Shown here: piece after piece, positions 18,046 to 25,960 of the stretch
Numbering within the stretch: the stretch's first letter is position 1
How the letters are laid out: each line of letters starts with the position of its first letter
Origin: Furfurilactobacillus rossiae DSM 15814
GTDB taxonomy: Bacteria; Bacillota; Bacilli; Lactobacillales; Lactobacillaceae
Direction: 5' to 3'
NCBI RefSeq assembly: GCF_000428925.1
Contig: NZ_AUAW01000001.1
Coordinates: 248,001 to 312,000 of the forward strand
Length of the DNA: 64,000 nucleotides
Position numbers and translations under genes: made by a program
Notes under the pieces: model-generated
What the model saw: the letters and a program-made list of their open reading frames with translations, nothing else
Told to the model about the DNA's origin: nothing
The model's database searches: none

Positions 18046-19548
18046 TTAATTATTCTGTGTGTCCTGAGTTCGAGTTAGGTTTGCAAAATCAATGACACGA
18101 CTAAATAATGGCAGAACTTGATCGTGAACCGTGTGACTGATCATAATGAGCGTCAAAGCGGGCATGTTTAATAATAACTTCTCAATATAAATAGCAGTGG
18201 CTGGATCGATTGCGGAAGTGCCTTCGTCTAATAGAAGCACTTGTGGTTGACGTAATAAGGCTCTTGCTAATGCCAACCGTTGTCGTTGACCGCCAGATAA
18301 GCAATTGCCGTCAGTGCCCACTTGTAAATCAAGAAAAAGAGCCCCATCTTTTTCTGAAGTCACCAATTTCATTAGTAACAGTTGATGGATCAGCTGTTGA
18401 TCCGTGAATGTTTGATTTAACAGCAAATTTTCTAGAACCGTGCCCTGAATAAGCAATGGTCGTTGATCTAGGTAAAGGACTTTAGTTAGGACGTAGTTTG
18501 CAGACCTAGCCGATATTTGATGTCCTGATAACTTAATCGTTCCTTCAGTTGGCGGTAAGTAACCGGCAATTAGTTTCAAAAAGGTTGATTTGCCAGTGCC
18601 ACTTGCGCCAGTTAACAAGATTTTTTGACCCTGATAGAATGTTTGAGAGACATGATCAAATAGCAACGTCGAGTTTGATGGATAGTGATATGACACCTTA
18701 TTTAATTGAAAAACGACTGGTACGTTTTTCTGCGCCTTACTTGATTGGACAAACGGTGCCGTCATGAAGGCCTGCTCATCAACATATTTTTGAAAAATCG
18801 GCCGTGTGCCACGAATCAAACCAAGCGTATTGCTCAGGTTGCCCAAACTATTAAAAACATTGCCCGCCAAACTGCCGACCGCGTTGATGGTGCCAAGGCC
18901 GACAAGATGTTGAACGGCCAATAAACCTGCTAAACCAATTAAAACAACTTGTGAAAGAATATTACCTAAAAAGCCGATTATACTAATCTGCGTTTGGACG
19001 ACCGCCCGGTTAACGTTTGCGTTTTTCAGTGCTATTGAGGCAGAACGAACTTTGACAATTAGCAAGGGCAAGGAGTGAAAAGCATACAGCAGGTCAAAGG
19101 CGTGAAGCGCATCATGTGTGGCGTTAACAAATTGCTCATTTTGACGAGTTAAACTGTTACTCGTGACATTTAGTCGGCGATCCAAAAGGCGCGGCATAAA
19201 AATGATTAGTGCAGTCAGCACAGCAGCTGCTAAAGCCAGCAACCAATGGAAATAGGCTAGGGTAGCTAAAGCTAAAAGTGCACCAGCAATGTCTTCAATG
19301 ACAATATCGAGGTTTTGAATAAGGTGCTGTTCAAATACTTCTGAAATATATTGAATAAGCGCGACAACACTCCAGATGACTAACAGTATTCCTACCTGTT
19401 GAACGAACAGAATTACTTGCCGTTTAATCAATGCATTTAGAATGTTTGCATTGATGACTGACGCGTAAACCGTCAACGATTGCGACAAAGTTAACAAACC
19501 AATTGCAAAGATGAATTGTCGTTTAAACTGCAAAATGTACTTTTTCAT
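18046..19548 (-). CDS. ABC exporter half-transporter with a shortened membrane domain
   Basis: The 500-residue protein fuses a membrane domain to an ATPase domain. The ATPase has Walker A LTGASGTGKST, signature LSGGQRQRLALARALL, Walker B VLLLDEGTSAID and the H-loop ISHTVHD. The membrane part has helices near 10-30, 47-72, 78-115, 205-240. Between the second helix (YISEVF) and the third (VIEDIAGALLALATL) only about ten residues remain, where exporters carry a cytoplasmic extension with coupling helix 1 of some 50 or more residues. That points to an in-frame deletion or an aberrant transporter. GGAGG precedes the ATG at 19548. It is divergent from an Rgg-type regulator that may control it; the cargo is unknown. 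Confidence 0.85.
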   Translation of the reverse strand: MKKYILQFKRQFIFAIGLLTLSQSLTVYASVINANILNALIKRQVILFVQQVGILLVIWSVVALIQYISEVFEQHLIQNLDIVIEDIAGALLALATLAYFHWLLALAAAVLTALIIFMPRLLDRRLNVTSNSLTRQNEQFVNATHDALHAFDLLYAFHSLPLLIVKVRSASIALKNANVNRAVVQTQISIIGFLGNILSQVVLIGLAGLLAVQHLVGLGTINAVGSLAGNVFNSLGNLSNTLGLIRGTRPIFQKYVDEQAFMTAPFVQSSKAQKNVPVVFQLNKVSYHYPSNSTLLFDHVSQTFYQGQKILLTGASGTGKSTFLKLIAGYLPPTEGTIKLSGHQISARSANYVLTKVLYLDQRPLLIQGTVLENLLLNQTFTDQQLIHQLLLMKLVTSEKDGALFLDLQVGTDGNCLSGGQRQRLALARALLRQPQVLLLDEGTSAIDPATAIYIEKLLLNMPALTLIMISHTVHDQVLPLFSRVIDFANLTRTQDTQNN

Positions 19549-19660
19549 TTTGAATTCCTCCATGTCTGTCACTCAGTCTAGTAGACGGACATATGGGCAA
19601 TTTTTAGAAAATGTGGCGTATACTGCACATGTAAAGGCTTATAAAAAGAGGTAACGGAAT

Positions 19661-20593
19661 ATGCAAAACGAAGACCAATCAATCTTGCCAGCCGGCATTG
19701 TGATTAAACAGTTGAGACAAGCTAGGAGGCTGACCCAAAAAGAAGTCTATCAGGGCATAGTTTCACGTTCTTTTTATAGTCGTTTAGAACACGGTCAGTA
19801 CGATGTGGATGCAACTCATTTATGGCGGCTACTAGATCGGATTAGTGTTGGCGCAGCCGAATTTGATTACCTCAGGCGTAATCATCAAATCACGTCCGAG
19901 GCCTGCTTGCTTAATACAATAAGCGATTTATATGCACAGCATCGTTTTGATGAACTAAAGCAATTGTATATGGCAAAACAAAGTTCACGGCTGGGATCTG
20001 ATCGATTATTGGCCAGTGAAATCTATACATTAGTGCGCGCATACGGAACGAACATGTTCAACATGGCGGTTGAACCCAGTTTAATTGCCGTTGAACACTT
20101 GGAAAAATTAACACGGTGGTCCTTATTTGAACTGCAACTAGCTGGTCCAGCGATTTGGACCGTCAGTTCATTAAAGCGGAAACGTGCATTAGTCGAACGA
20201 GGAGAGACTTGCTACCATTTTTATGCAGACATGAATGGTTCATACGCCGCTAATTTAAGAGAGACACTGTGGCTTAATTACTTACAGGACTTGCTGACAC
20301 GACCAACGTATGTAAAGGGTGCTAGATTTAGCGATGCCAAGGAAGTTTGGCAGGAAGTTGATGCATTATCCGATTTGTCAACAGACTTTAATTGCCGGCT
20401 GAAGCGATTAACGAGCCGTGTCATTGGTGCACTCTACTTTGCCGATGATCAACAAGACGCTATCAACCAAGCGCATCAGCTGTTAACGACATTTCGCATG
20501 CTTAATGACAAAAACAAGCATCAAATCTCCATTGAGAAAGAAATTATTACGTTTCAACTCAAGCGTGCACAAGAATATCATCGATATCACTGA
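19661..20593 (+). CDS. Rgg/GadR/MutR-family transcriptional regulator
   Basis: The 310-residue protein begins with an XRE-type helix-turn-helix (IKQLRQARRLTQKEVYQGIVSRSFYSRLEHGQ, about residues 14-45) followed by a long helical C-terminal domain of the Rgg type. SRSFYSRLEHGQYDVDA is a typical Rgg signature. Rgg proteins often respond to short peptides and control neighbouring operons. The divergent ABC exporter is the obvious candidate target. I looked for a short hydrophobic peptide gene in the 112-base intergenic region and found none. An imperfect inverted repeat (ATGTCTGTC ... GACGGACAT, about 19562-19592) lies between the genes. Confidence 0.85.
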   Translation: MQNEDQSILPAGIVIKQLRQARRLTQKEVYQGIVSRSFYSRLEHGQYDVDATHLWRLLDRISVGAAEFDYLRRNHQITSEACLLNTISDLYAQHRFDELKQLYMAKQSSRLGSDRLLASEIYTLVRAYGTNMFNMAVEPSLIAVEHLEKLTRWSLFELQLAGPAIWTVSSLKRKRALVERGETCYHFYADMNGSYAANLRETLWLNYLQDLLTRPTYVKGARFSDAKEVWQEVDALSDLSTDFNCRLKRLTSRVIGALYFADDQQDAINQAHQLLTTFRMLNDKNKHQISIEKEIITFQLKRAQEYHRYH

Positions 20594-20663
20594 TCAGAAT
20601 TAAAGGGCGTCCTTAGTCAATTTTGAGTGTGATTGTGTTTTTTATTGAACTGAAATGTAAAGA

Positions 20664-20720
20664 ACGTTTGACATAAAATGTAAAAGATGTTTTACTTTAT
20701 GTGTCAAAGACGTTTGACAT
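20664..20720 (+). promoter_or_regulatory. Repeat-rich promoter region of the XRE cassette
   Basis: The 11-mer ACGTTTGACAT occurs twice (20664-20674 and 20710-20720). The second copy is part of the inverted repeat TGTCAAA-gacg-TTTGACA (20702-20719). A larger imperfect inverted repeat runs from TTTGACATAAAATGTAAAA to TTTTACTTTATGTGTCAAA. TTGACA at 20668 can serve as -35. The layout suggests autoregulation by the XRE protein encoded just downstream. Confidence 0.5.
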
Positions 20721-20749
20721 TAGAATAATTAGCGAAGGGGCTGACGGTC

Positions 20750-20953
20750 GTGCAGAATGTGATCAATTCAACACGTAAACAGCAAAAACTCTCTCAGGCC
20801 GAATTAGCGACTAAAACAGGGGTAACAAGGCAAACCATCAATGCAATTGAAAACGATAAATATGATCCATCTTTGGACCTAGCATTTAAGTTAGCCGATG
20901 TACTTGGGCTAAGAGTGGATCAATTATTTTTATGGGGTGACAGACATGACTGA
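20750..20953 (+). CDS. Small XRE-family helix-turn-helix regulator
   Basis: The 67-residue protein consists almost only of an XRE helix-turn-helix: INSTRKQQKLSQAELATKTGVTRQTINAIENDKYDPSLDLAFKLADVL. It belongs to the short YgzD-like group that is often encoded beside small membrane proteins. A GTG start at 20750 with AAGGGG nine bases upstream is used. Its stop overlaps the ATG of the following (broken) membrane protein gene, so they form one transcription unit. It probably represses the cassette. Confidence 0.85.
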   Translation: MQNVINSTRKQQKLSQAELATKTGVTRQTINAIENDKYDPSLDLAFKLADVLGLRVDQLFLWGDRHD

Positions 20954-21443
20954 TATAAAGAAAAACATGCTACGCTTCGCACTTGCGGATACTGTCATGG
21001 GATGTATGTTTATATATTTTAGTTGGCACAATCATCTGTTTAAACCAAGCGGGGGCATCATTGCAATACTTGCTTTGTTCATTTTTATCCTCGCTCGAAA
21101 TTTTCTTTTGCCAGATGGACGGCCGGTATATCGAATGAGGAGTTTGCTTAAAATACAGAAAAGCAATCACTCGGTGAGTAATTTACCCAACGATGAAGGT
21201 GAATGGCAGTTATTTACTTGAGGCAGACTATTTGAGTACTCGAGTTTAATAGTCTTAATGATTTTTCCTTTGGTTGCTGCAATCCTGATACCTGAGTACG
21301 CTAAAAGTTCTAATGCCGGTCAGCTGACCTCACTAAACATTGATAAAGTCGGATTTATTGTGGTCTGTCTAATTGCGTTAGCATTCTTGATCAAGGAATG
21401 GACCATGCTGGCACTATATAGCTGGCTTTCACAGAATAAATAA
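20946..21443 (+). pseudogene. Frameshifted membrane protein, first of three paralogues in the XRE cassette
   Basis: The ATG at 20946 overlaps the XRE stop. The reading MTDIKKNMLRFALADTVMG continues to NLPNDEGEWQLFT and stops near 21219. In the next frame the missing continuation LEADYLSTRV is present, and after a second shift near 21245 comes MIFPLVAAILIPEYA to IKEWTMLALYSWLSQNK at 21443. These pieces line up with DEREWHVMQKADYVSTNV and PLVTAFMLPK of the intact gene at 21487. Two small indels have therefore killed an otherwise complete copy. Confidence 0.75.
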
Positions 21444-21486
21444 AAGCATTACATATTTGATTCGAAAAAGAAGGAGACAATCAGCA

Positions 21487-21972
21487 ATGACCAAAACTAA
21501 ACGTAACATGCTCATTAACACTTCTGTTTGGACCATTATCTTACTGGAGTTACTTGTGCTGACATACACCAGAAGTTCTATTAATTTTATTGGTTGGTTA
21601 CTTGTTTTATTTAATTTAACTATTTTATCCATGACGCAAGCGAACTTTGTGCCAAATCAACATGTGAAACTCTTTGATCTAAAGGAAACTGGGCAACCAC
21701 TGAATATGCTACCAGCAGATGAACGTGAATGGCATGTAATGCAGAAAGCCGATTATGTCAGTACTAACGTGACACTCATACTTCTTAGTGTTCCATTGGT
21801 CACAGCTTTCATGCTCCCAAAGATTGCTCAAGATGCAGCCGACAGTGTGATTCCAAATTTATTTTCACTTGACGCGCTCAGCTTTATCATTGTTTGTTTG
21901 ATTGTTCTGATCTTATTGGTTAAGAAATGGGCATCTCTGTTTATGTACGTTTTATTAGAACAAAGAAATTAA
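21487..21972 (+). CDS. Four-helix membrane protein with a cytoplasmic DEREW motif, paralogue 2
   Basis: The 162-residue protein has two N-terminal helices (about 10-30, 34-50), a hydrophilic middle with KLFDLKETGQPLNMLPADEREWHVMQKADYVS, and two C-terminal helices (about 92-112, 132-152). It begins KTKRNMLI, like its paralogues. I do not recognise a named family. AAGGAGA lies nine bases before the ATG at 21487. It belongs to a cassette led by the small XRE regulator, a pairing common in Firmicutes with unknown role. Confidence 0.68.
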   Translation: MTKTKRNMLINTSVWTIILLELLVLTYTRSSINFIGWLLVLFNLTILSMTQANFVPNQHVKLFDLKETGQPLNMLPADEREWHVMQKADYVSTNVTLILLSVPLVTAFMLPKIAQDAADSVIPNLFSLDALSFIIVCLIVLILLVKKWASLFMYVLLEQRN

Positions 21973-22043
21973 AAATTTTAAAATGCTAGCAATATATTAA
22001 CTGACTTGGCAAATAAATAAGTGCAAAGAAAAGAGGGATTTTT

Positions 22044-22547
22044 GTGGTTAATGTGAAAAGAAATATGGTCGTTACAGCAATCTGGGAAACAATTCTCTTA
22101 ATTTCATTTGTTCCCATGCTAACGTTATTGAGTCAAGGGGCCCATAATGACACAGCAATATCTTGGATAACGATGTTCCTAACCTGGGGTGTGCTTCTAG
22201 TTAGCTTAGTGATGTTCAGAAGAAGTCAGCAAAAGGGATTAAAGCATCGTGTTAAAATTTTTGATGTTAAAGAGAACGGTGAACCAGTAGACATGTTTCA
22301 TAATGATGAGCGCGAATGGCGATTAATGTTAACTGCGCAATATGTCAGTGCTCGTGTGACAACATTATTTGCGTTGATTGTTATGGTTGCAGTTCCGCTA
22401 ACATTAGGTAGCATTATCAACGCAGGTTCGACAATTCATATATCTGTGATACTGATGGCAGCTATGCTGACAAGTATCATCGCGGTTGGTTTGTTAATTA
22501 GCGAATGGTCATATGTAATTGTTTATTTTAAGTTAGATAAAGAATAA
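22044..22547 (+). CDS. Four-helix membrane protein with a cytoplasmic DEREW motif, paralogue 3
   Basis: The 167-residue protein matches the preceding gene in layout: VNVKRNMVVTAIWETILL, then KIFDVKENGEPVDMFHNDEREWRLMLTAQYVSARV between helix pairs, then two more helices. A GTG start with GAGGG upstream is used. It closes the XRE cassette and is followed by a hairpin terminator. Function unknown; three tandem copies suggest duplication and selection for variation or dosage. Confidence 0.66.
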   Translation: MVNVKRNMVVTAIWETILLISFVPMLTLLSQGAHNDTAISWITMFLTWGVLLVSLVMFRRSQQKGLKHRVKIFDVKENGEPVDMFHNDEREWRLMLTAQYVSARVTTLFALIVMVAVPLTLGSIINAGSTIHISVILMAAMLTSIIAVGLLISEWSYVIVYFKLDKE

Positions 22548-22550
22548 CAA

Positions 22551-22612
22551 AAAAGTCGACAGGCCTTGTCGTAAACCTCGAGAAAAATGGGGTAAAAAGA
22601 CTGTTGACTTTT
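22551..22612 (+). terminator. Terminator of the XRE/membrane protein cassette
   Basis: AAAAGTCGACAG (22551-22562) pairs with CTGTTGACTTTT (22601-22612) with one mismatch-type pair, followed by a T-rich tract. Confidence 0.65.
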
Positions 22613-22845
22613 ATTTTTGCTTTCTAGTTTACATAATATATATTATACAAAGTAGTAAAAGAAGCTCTTCAAATAACGTAACCATGCTCTTGAACCTCAA
22701 TGTCTTGTCTTTTAGACGCATCGTTCGACAGTAACTGTTCATGTCTCGTATACTTCATTTAGATTCACGAACACTTTGCCGTCCATATGTCTAAATTTTT
22801 GACACAACCGTCACGTCATCTAATCAATTTTTCGGAGGTTTAATT

Positions 22846-23211
22846 ATGATCGTTAAAAATCGCATCATGCTTTATGTAACTAATGTTGCTGTCTGTGCTA
22901 ATTTCTGGCACAAGTATTTCCACGCTGAAATTGCTGAAACAAATGAAATGCCTGACAACAGTCAAAATATTGTCTTACGATTCACTTCAGCCCTTGAAAT
23001 CTCGTTATTTACAACGTCGTTCATCAAACGGTATTCGCCTGAAGTATCACTTACAACGCCATCATTAATGCTATTCAGTGATGAATTTGAGCAACTTCAC
23101 AAAAGATTACCCAACACCGGTCATATCATCGTTAATAATGGCATGCGAACATTTAATTTTGCCGATCCAGAAGGCCATTTCTTTGTGGTTGCTGAGCAGT
23201 TGAATCAGTAA
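22846..23211 (+). CDS. VOC (glyoxalase-fold) protein
   Basis: The 121-residue protein has the vicinal-oxygen-chelate pattern: IMLYVTNVAVCANFWHKYFHAEIAE at the start and FNFADPEGHFFVVAEQ at the end. The DPEGH segment carries the usual C-terminal metal-ligand region. It may act in resistance or isomerase-type chemistry; the substrate is unknown. GGAGG precedes the ATG. Confidence 0.8.
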   Translation: MIVKNRIMLYVTNVAVCANFWHKYFHAEIAETNEMPDNSQNIVLRFTSALEISLFTTSFIKRYSPEVSLTTPSLMLFSDEFEQLHKRLPNTGHIIVNNGMRTFNFADPEGHFFVVAEQLNQ

Positions 23212-23304
23212 TGACGCTCGGATTACGGCAACGTGTTTTAACATAACTAGTTGTACAATACAACTAGTTAAACTTTCTCTATTCGATTTAATTTAAGTCA
23301 CAGT

Positions 23305-24510
23305 TTAGTGTTGCTGACGATATTGTCTAGGTGTTTGACCACACAATCGTTTAAACCACTTCGTGAAGTAACTGGCATCTTCAAAGTTCATCATTGCCGC
23401 TATATCAGTAATGCTGGTCGAAGTGGTTGTCAGTTGCTCTTGAGCAAACGTTAGCCTGAACTGATTTTGATAATTCATAAATGTTCGACCTGTTTCATTG
23501 TGAAAACGGTTTGCTAAATACTTGGCGGATTTGTGCTGTTGCGCAGCTAAAGTGGTCAGTCGAATGCCCGTATCCCGATGAGCATATATTTCAGCTGTGA
23601 TTGCATTGATGTCTTTCGAATAATGGTGCTGCTTTGCTGAACGAACCTCTTTAGCAAAACGAATCATTTGGGTCATTAAAATCCCAACAACATCCTTCGT
23701 TTTCGTCTGGGCCTCAATCATCTGAATCGTTTTATCGCTAATGGCGTACGCGCTATCTGCATATAAGCCACCCTGAATGGCTGACCTAGTTGCTAACGTG
23801 GTAGCCGCAATGGCTAAGTCTTTTTCATTGCGTAGCTGATTACCTGGAACAACTAAGCCGGGGTTGCCACTGTTGGAGAATCGTTGGAAAGCAACGATGA
23901 CCTGATCATCCTGCCCTGCCCTAATCGTGTTATAGAGGGCAGTTTCAGCCTGATAGGAGGCACGGTCCGATTGTAAGGAAGATGCATCTTTAACTGTAGT
24001 GTCGACCTTGGGTTGTGGCAAACGAAGTCCGCTAGTCAGCTGATGAATTAACGTATTGACCGTTTTTTGATCAAACAATGCAGTCAGAAGTAGTTCCACG
24101 CTAGCGATTAATTGCGCTTGGCTGATAACCGTTGGCAATAGGCCATTATAAGTGTGAGAAAAATAATCAAATTGTTCGGCTAATGAGGGTGACTGGTGCA
24201 TTTCTTCTCCAGTCACCCTTTTTAGTTTGTGCCCGACGTTTGTTGAATTGATAAACGGGCCGATGAGGATACCATCCTCCTTGCGTCGTTGACACCACAG
24301 ATATTGCTCGCCATGGTCGCCAGCAAAATAGATTAGTTGGGTTCGATTATCAATGATGCGATTAAGCGTTTCAAATTGATAATCTCGCAGTTCGTGCCAA
24401 CGCTCGTTACCTGCACTGAGCCAGCGACCTTTACCGGTAATTTTACTGACGGCAAGGTCCGATAAGGCGTAAAAATTGGCTAACACTTGGGCTGTTTGTT
24501 TTTGATTCAT
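23305..24510 (-). CDS. AraC-family transcriptional regulator
   Basis: The 401-residue protein has an N-terminal sensing region and a C-terminal AraC double helix-turn-helix (RLTTLAAQQHKSAKYLANRFHNETGRTFMNYQNQFRLTFAQEQL, then ITDIAAMMNFEDASYFTKWFKRLCGQTPRQYR). It is divergent from the MFS and GH3 genes and is the likely regulator of that locus. AAGGA precedes the ATG. The effector is probably a beta-glucoside or related sugar, by context only. Confidence 0.88.
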   Translation of the reverse strand: MNQKQTAQVLANFYALSDLAVSKITGKGRWLSAGNERWHELRDYQFETLNRIIDNRTQLIYFAGDHGEQYLWCQRRKEDGILIGPFINSTNVGHKLKRVTGEEMHQSPSLAEQFDYFSHTYNGLLPTVISQAQLIASVELLLTALFDQKTVNTLIHQLTSGLRLPQPKVDTTVKDASSLQSDRASYQAETALYNTIRAGQDDQVIVAFQRFSNSGNPGLVVPGNQLRNEKDLAIAATTLATRSAIQGGLYADSAYAISDKTIQMIEAQTKTKDVVGILMTQMIRFAKEVRSAKQHHYSKDINAITAEIYAHRDTGIRLTTLAAQQHKSAKYLANRFHNETGRTFMNYQNQFRLTFAQEQLTTTSTSITDIAAMMNFEDASYFTKWFKRLCGQTPRQYRQQH

Positions 24511-24652
24511 GTTTATTTCCTTCTAAGTCGCGTTGTTTGTTTGCTATTCTTAAATACTAACCAAACCAATTTAAAAAATAATGTTCCAATAGTGCTTTTT
24601 TCAAAGATATTTTACCAGTTTTTACGACAATAGTTGATAAAATGAGTTCAAA

Positions 24653-24666
24653 TGTAAGCGTTACCA
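24653..24666 (+). promoter_or_regulatory. Catabolite-responsive element (cre) before the MFS-GH3 operon
   Basis: TGTAAGCGTTACCA matches the CcpA consensus TGNAARCGNWWWCA with one mismatch. It lies just after a TAAAAT -10-like hexamer (24638-24643), where CcpA binding represses. It is consistent with a sugar-uptake operon. Confidence 0.65.
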
Positions 24667-24739
24667 TTTTAGACCATTCGTGTACCTGCTTACAGAAGTG
24701 TTTAGCGTTGTTGTCATTATACTAAAGGAGTTGGTCATC

Positions 24740-25918
24740 ATGGTTCATTCACCAAAAAGCTGGCTGTTTAAGGTTGCAATCCTGTCGATTTCGCTTGTGT
24801 TAGTGGCTGCAAATGCAGTTGCTGGCGTTATTCCATTGACGGAAGCCAGTCTGCCCCACGTTAGCCACGCCGCTGTTGAGGGTCTCATCACTGCACCAAG
24901 TATTACCGTATTAATATTCGTCATTTTTAGCTCGACAATTAGCGATCATATCGGAATGAAAAATACTGTGCTTTTGGGCCTACTAATTACCGGAGTCGCC
25001 GGAATTGTACCAATGTTTACCAATAGCTACTGGGTCATTTTAGCGGCCAGACTAGGATTTGGTGCAGGCTTAGGACTGTTCAATTCTATTGCCTATAGTA
25101 TTTTTAGCATCTATTATGAGGGCGATGAGCGTGCAACCCTACTTGGATTTCAAGGTGCAGTAACGGCGGTTGGCAGTATCTTGTTTTTCCTAGTCGTTGC
25201 TCAGCTAACGCCAATGGGTTGGCATGCTACCTTTATCGTTTACGGAATTTCGTTCCTGATTTTGGCCCTGTTTGCGTTAGTGGTACCAAGTGATCGGCAT
25301 CAACAAGGCGATGAGGACCAACCAAAACAATCTATTAACCGAGCCGTTATTGGATACTCATTGTTATGGTTTCTAATCATGATGTTGTTCACGTTGGTTA
25401 CACTTAAAGCATCAACCTTAATTATTGCTGGTGGATACGGAACAGCCGCCCAGGGTAGCCTCATTTTAGCCATTGTCGGCGGCGGTCAAATGCTTGGCGG
25501 TTTGGTGTATGGATCAGTGTACAAACGGATTGCAAGGTCTGTCCTGCCTGGTAGCGCATTGCTGACTGGAATTTTAATTGTCGGTTTGGCGCTATCCAGA
25601 ACGCTGTGGTTAACGTTTGTCATTGCTGCCCTTTTAGGCATTACTTCTGCTTTTGTTGGCCCCTATCTATTTGGCCGGGTGGCCGATGTTGCACCGGCTA
25701 ATTCGGCTACACTAGCATCCTCCATGATGCTGATCGGCATTAACATTGCGTCATTCATTGCACCTTATTTCTGGGGTCTGGTTGCCAATCTGTTTCATAA
25801 CACGACACCCAGCTTTAACCTCACTATTTCTGGCATCGCGTTTCTCATTATCGGCGTCATCGTTGTAGTTGGTCGGTTAGTTCATCATCCGAAAAAACCG
25901 CAATCAGACGTTCAGTAA
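24740..25918 (+). CDS. MFS transporter
   Basis: The 392-residue protein is a 12-helix major facilitator. The motif-A-like loop is TISDHIGMKNTVLLG after helix 2, and the repeat GLVYGSVYKRI appears after helix 8. AAAGGAG precedes the ATG at 24740; the longer frame from 24680 is not supported. It lies 42 bases before the GH3 gene and is divergent from the AraC regulator, so it probably imports a glucoside. A drug-efflux role is possible since the family is broad. Confidence 0.85.
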   Translation: MVHSPKSWLFKVAILSISLVLVAANAVAGVIPLTEASLPHVSHAAVEGLITAPSITVLIFVIFSSTISDHIGMKNTVLLGLLITGVAGIVPMFTNSYWVILAARLGFGAGLGLFNSIAYSIFSIYYEGDERATLLGFQGAVTAVGSILFFLVVAQLTPMGWHATFIVYGISFLILALFALVVPSDRHQQGDEDQPKQSINRAVIGYSLLWFLIMMLFTLVTLKASTLIIAGGYGTAAQGSLILAIVGGGQMLGGLVYGSVYKRIARSVLPGSALLTGILIVGLALSRTLWLTFVIAALLGITSAFVGPYLFGRVADVAPANSATLASSMMLIGINIASFIAPYFWGLVANLFHNTTPSFNLTISGIAFLIIGVIVVVGRLVHHPKKPQSDVQ

Positions 25919-25960
25919 TAAACTTTGTCTAATTAAACATATTTTTGGAGGCGTCAAATT

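Noticed and set aside
19549-19660. Search for a short hydrophobic signalling peptide between the ABC exporter and Rgg genes
   Set aside because: No frame in the 112 bases gives a peptide with a start, binding site and hydrophobic C-terminus.
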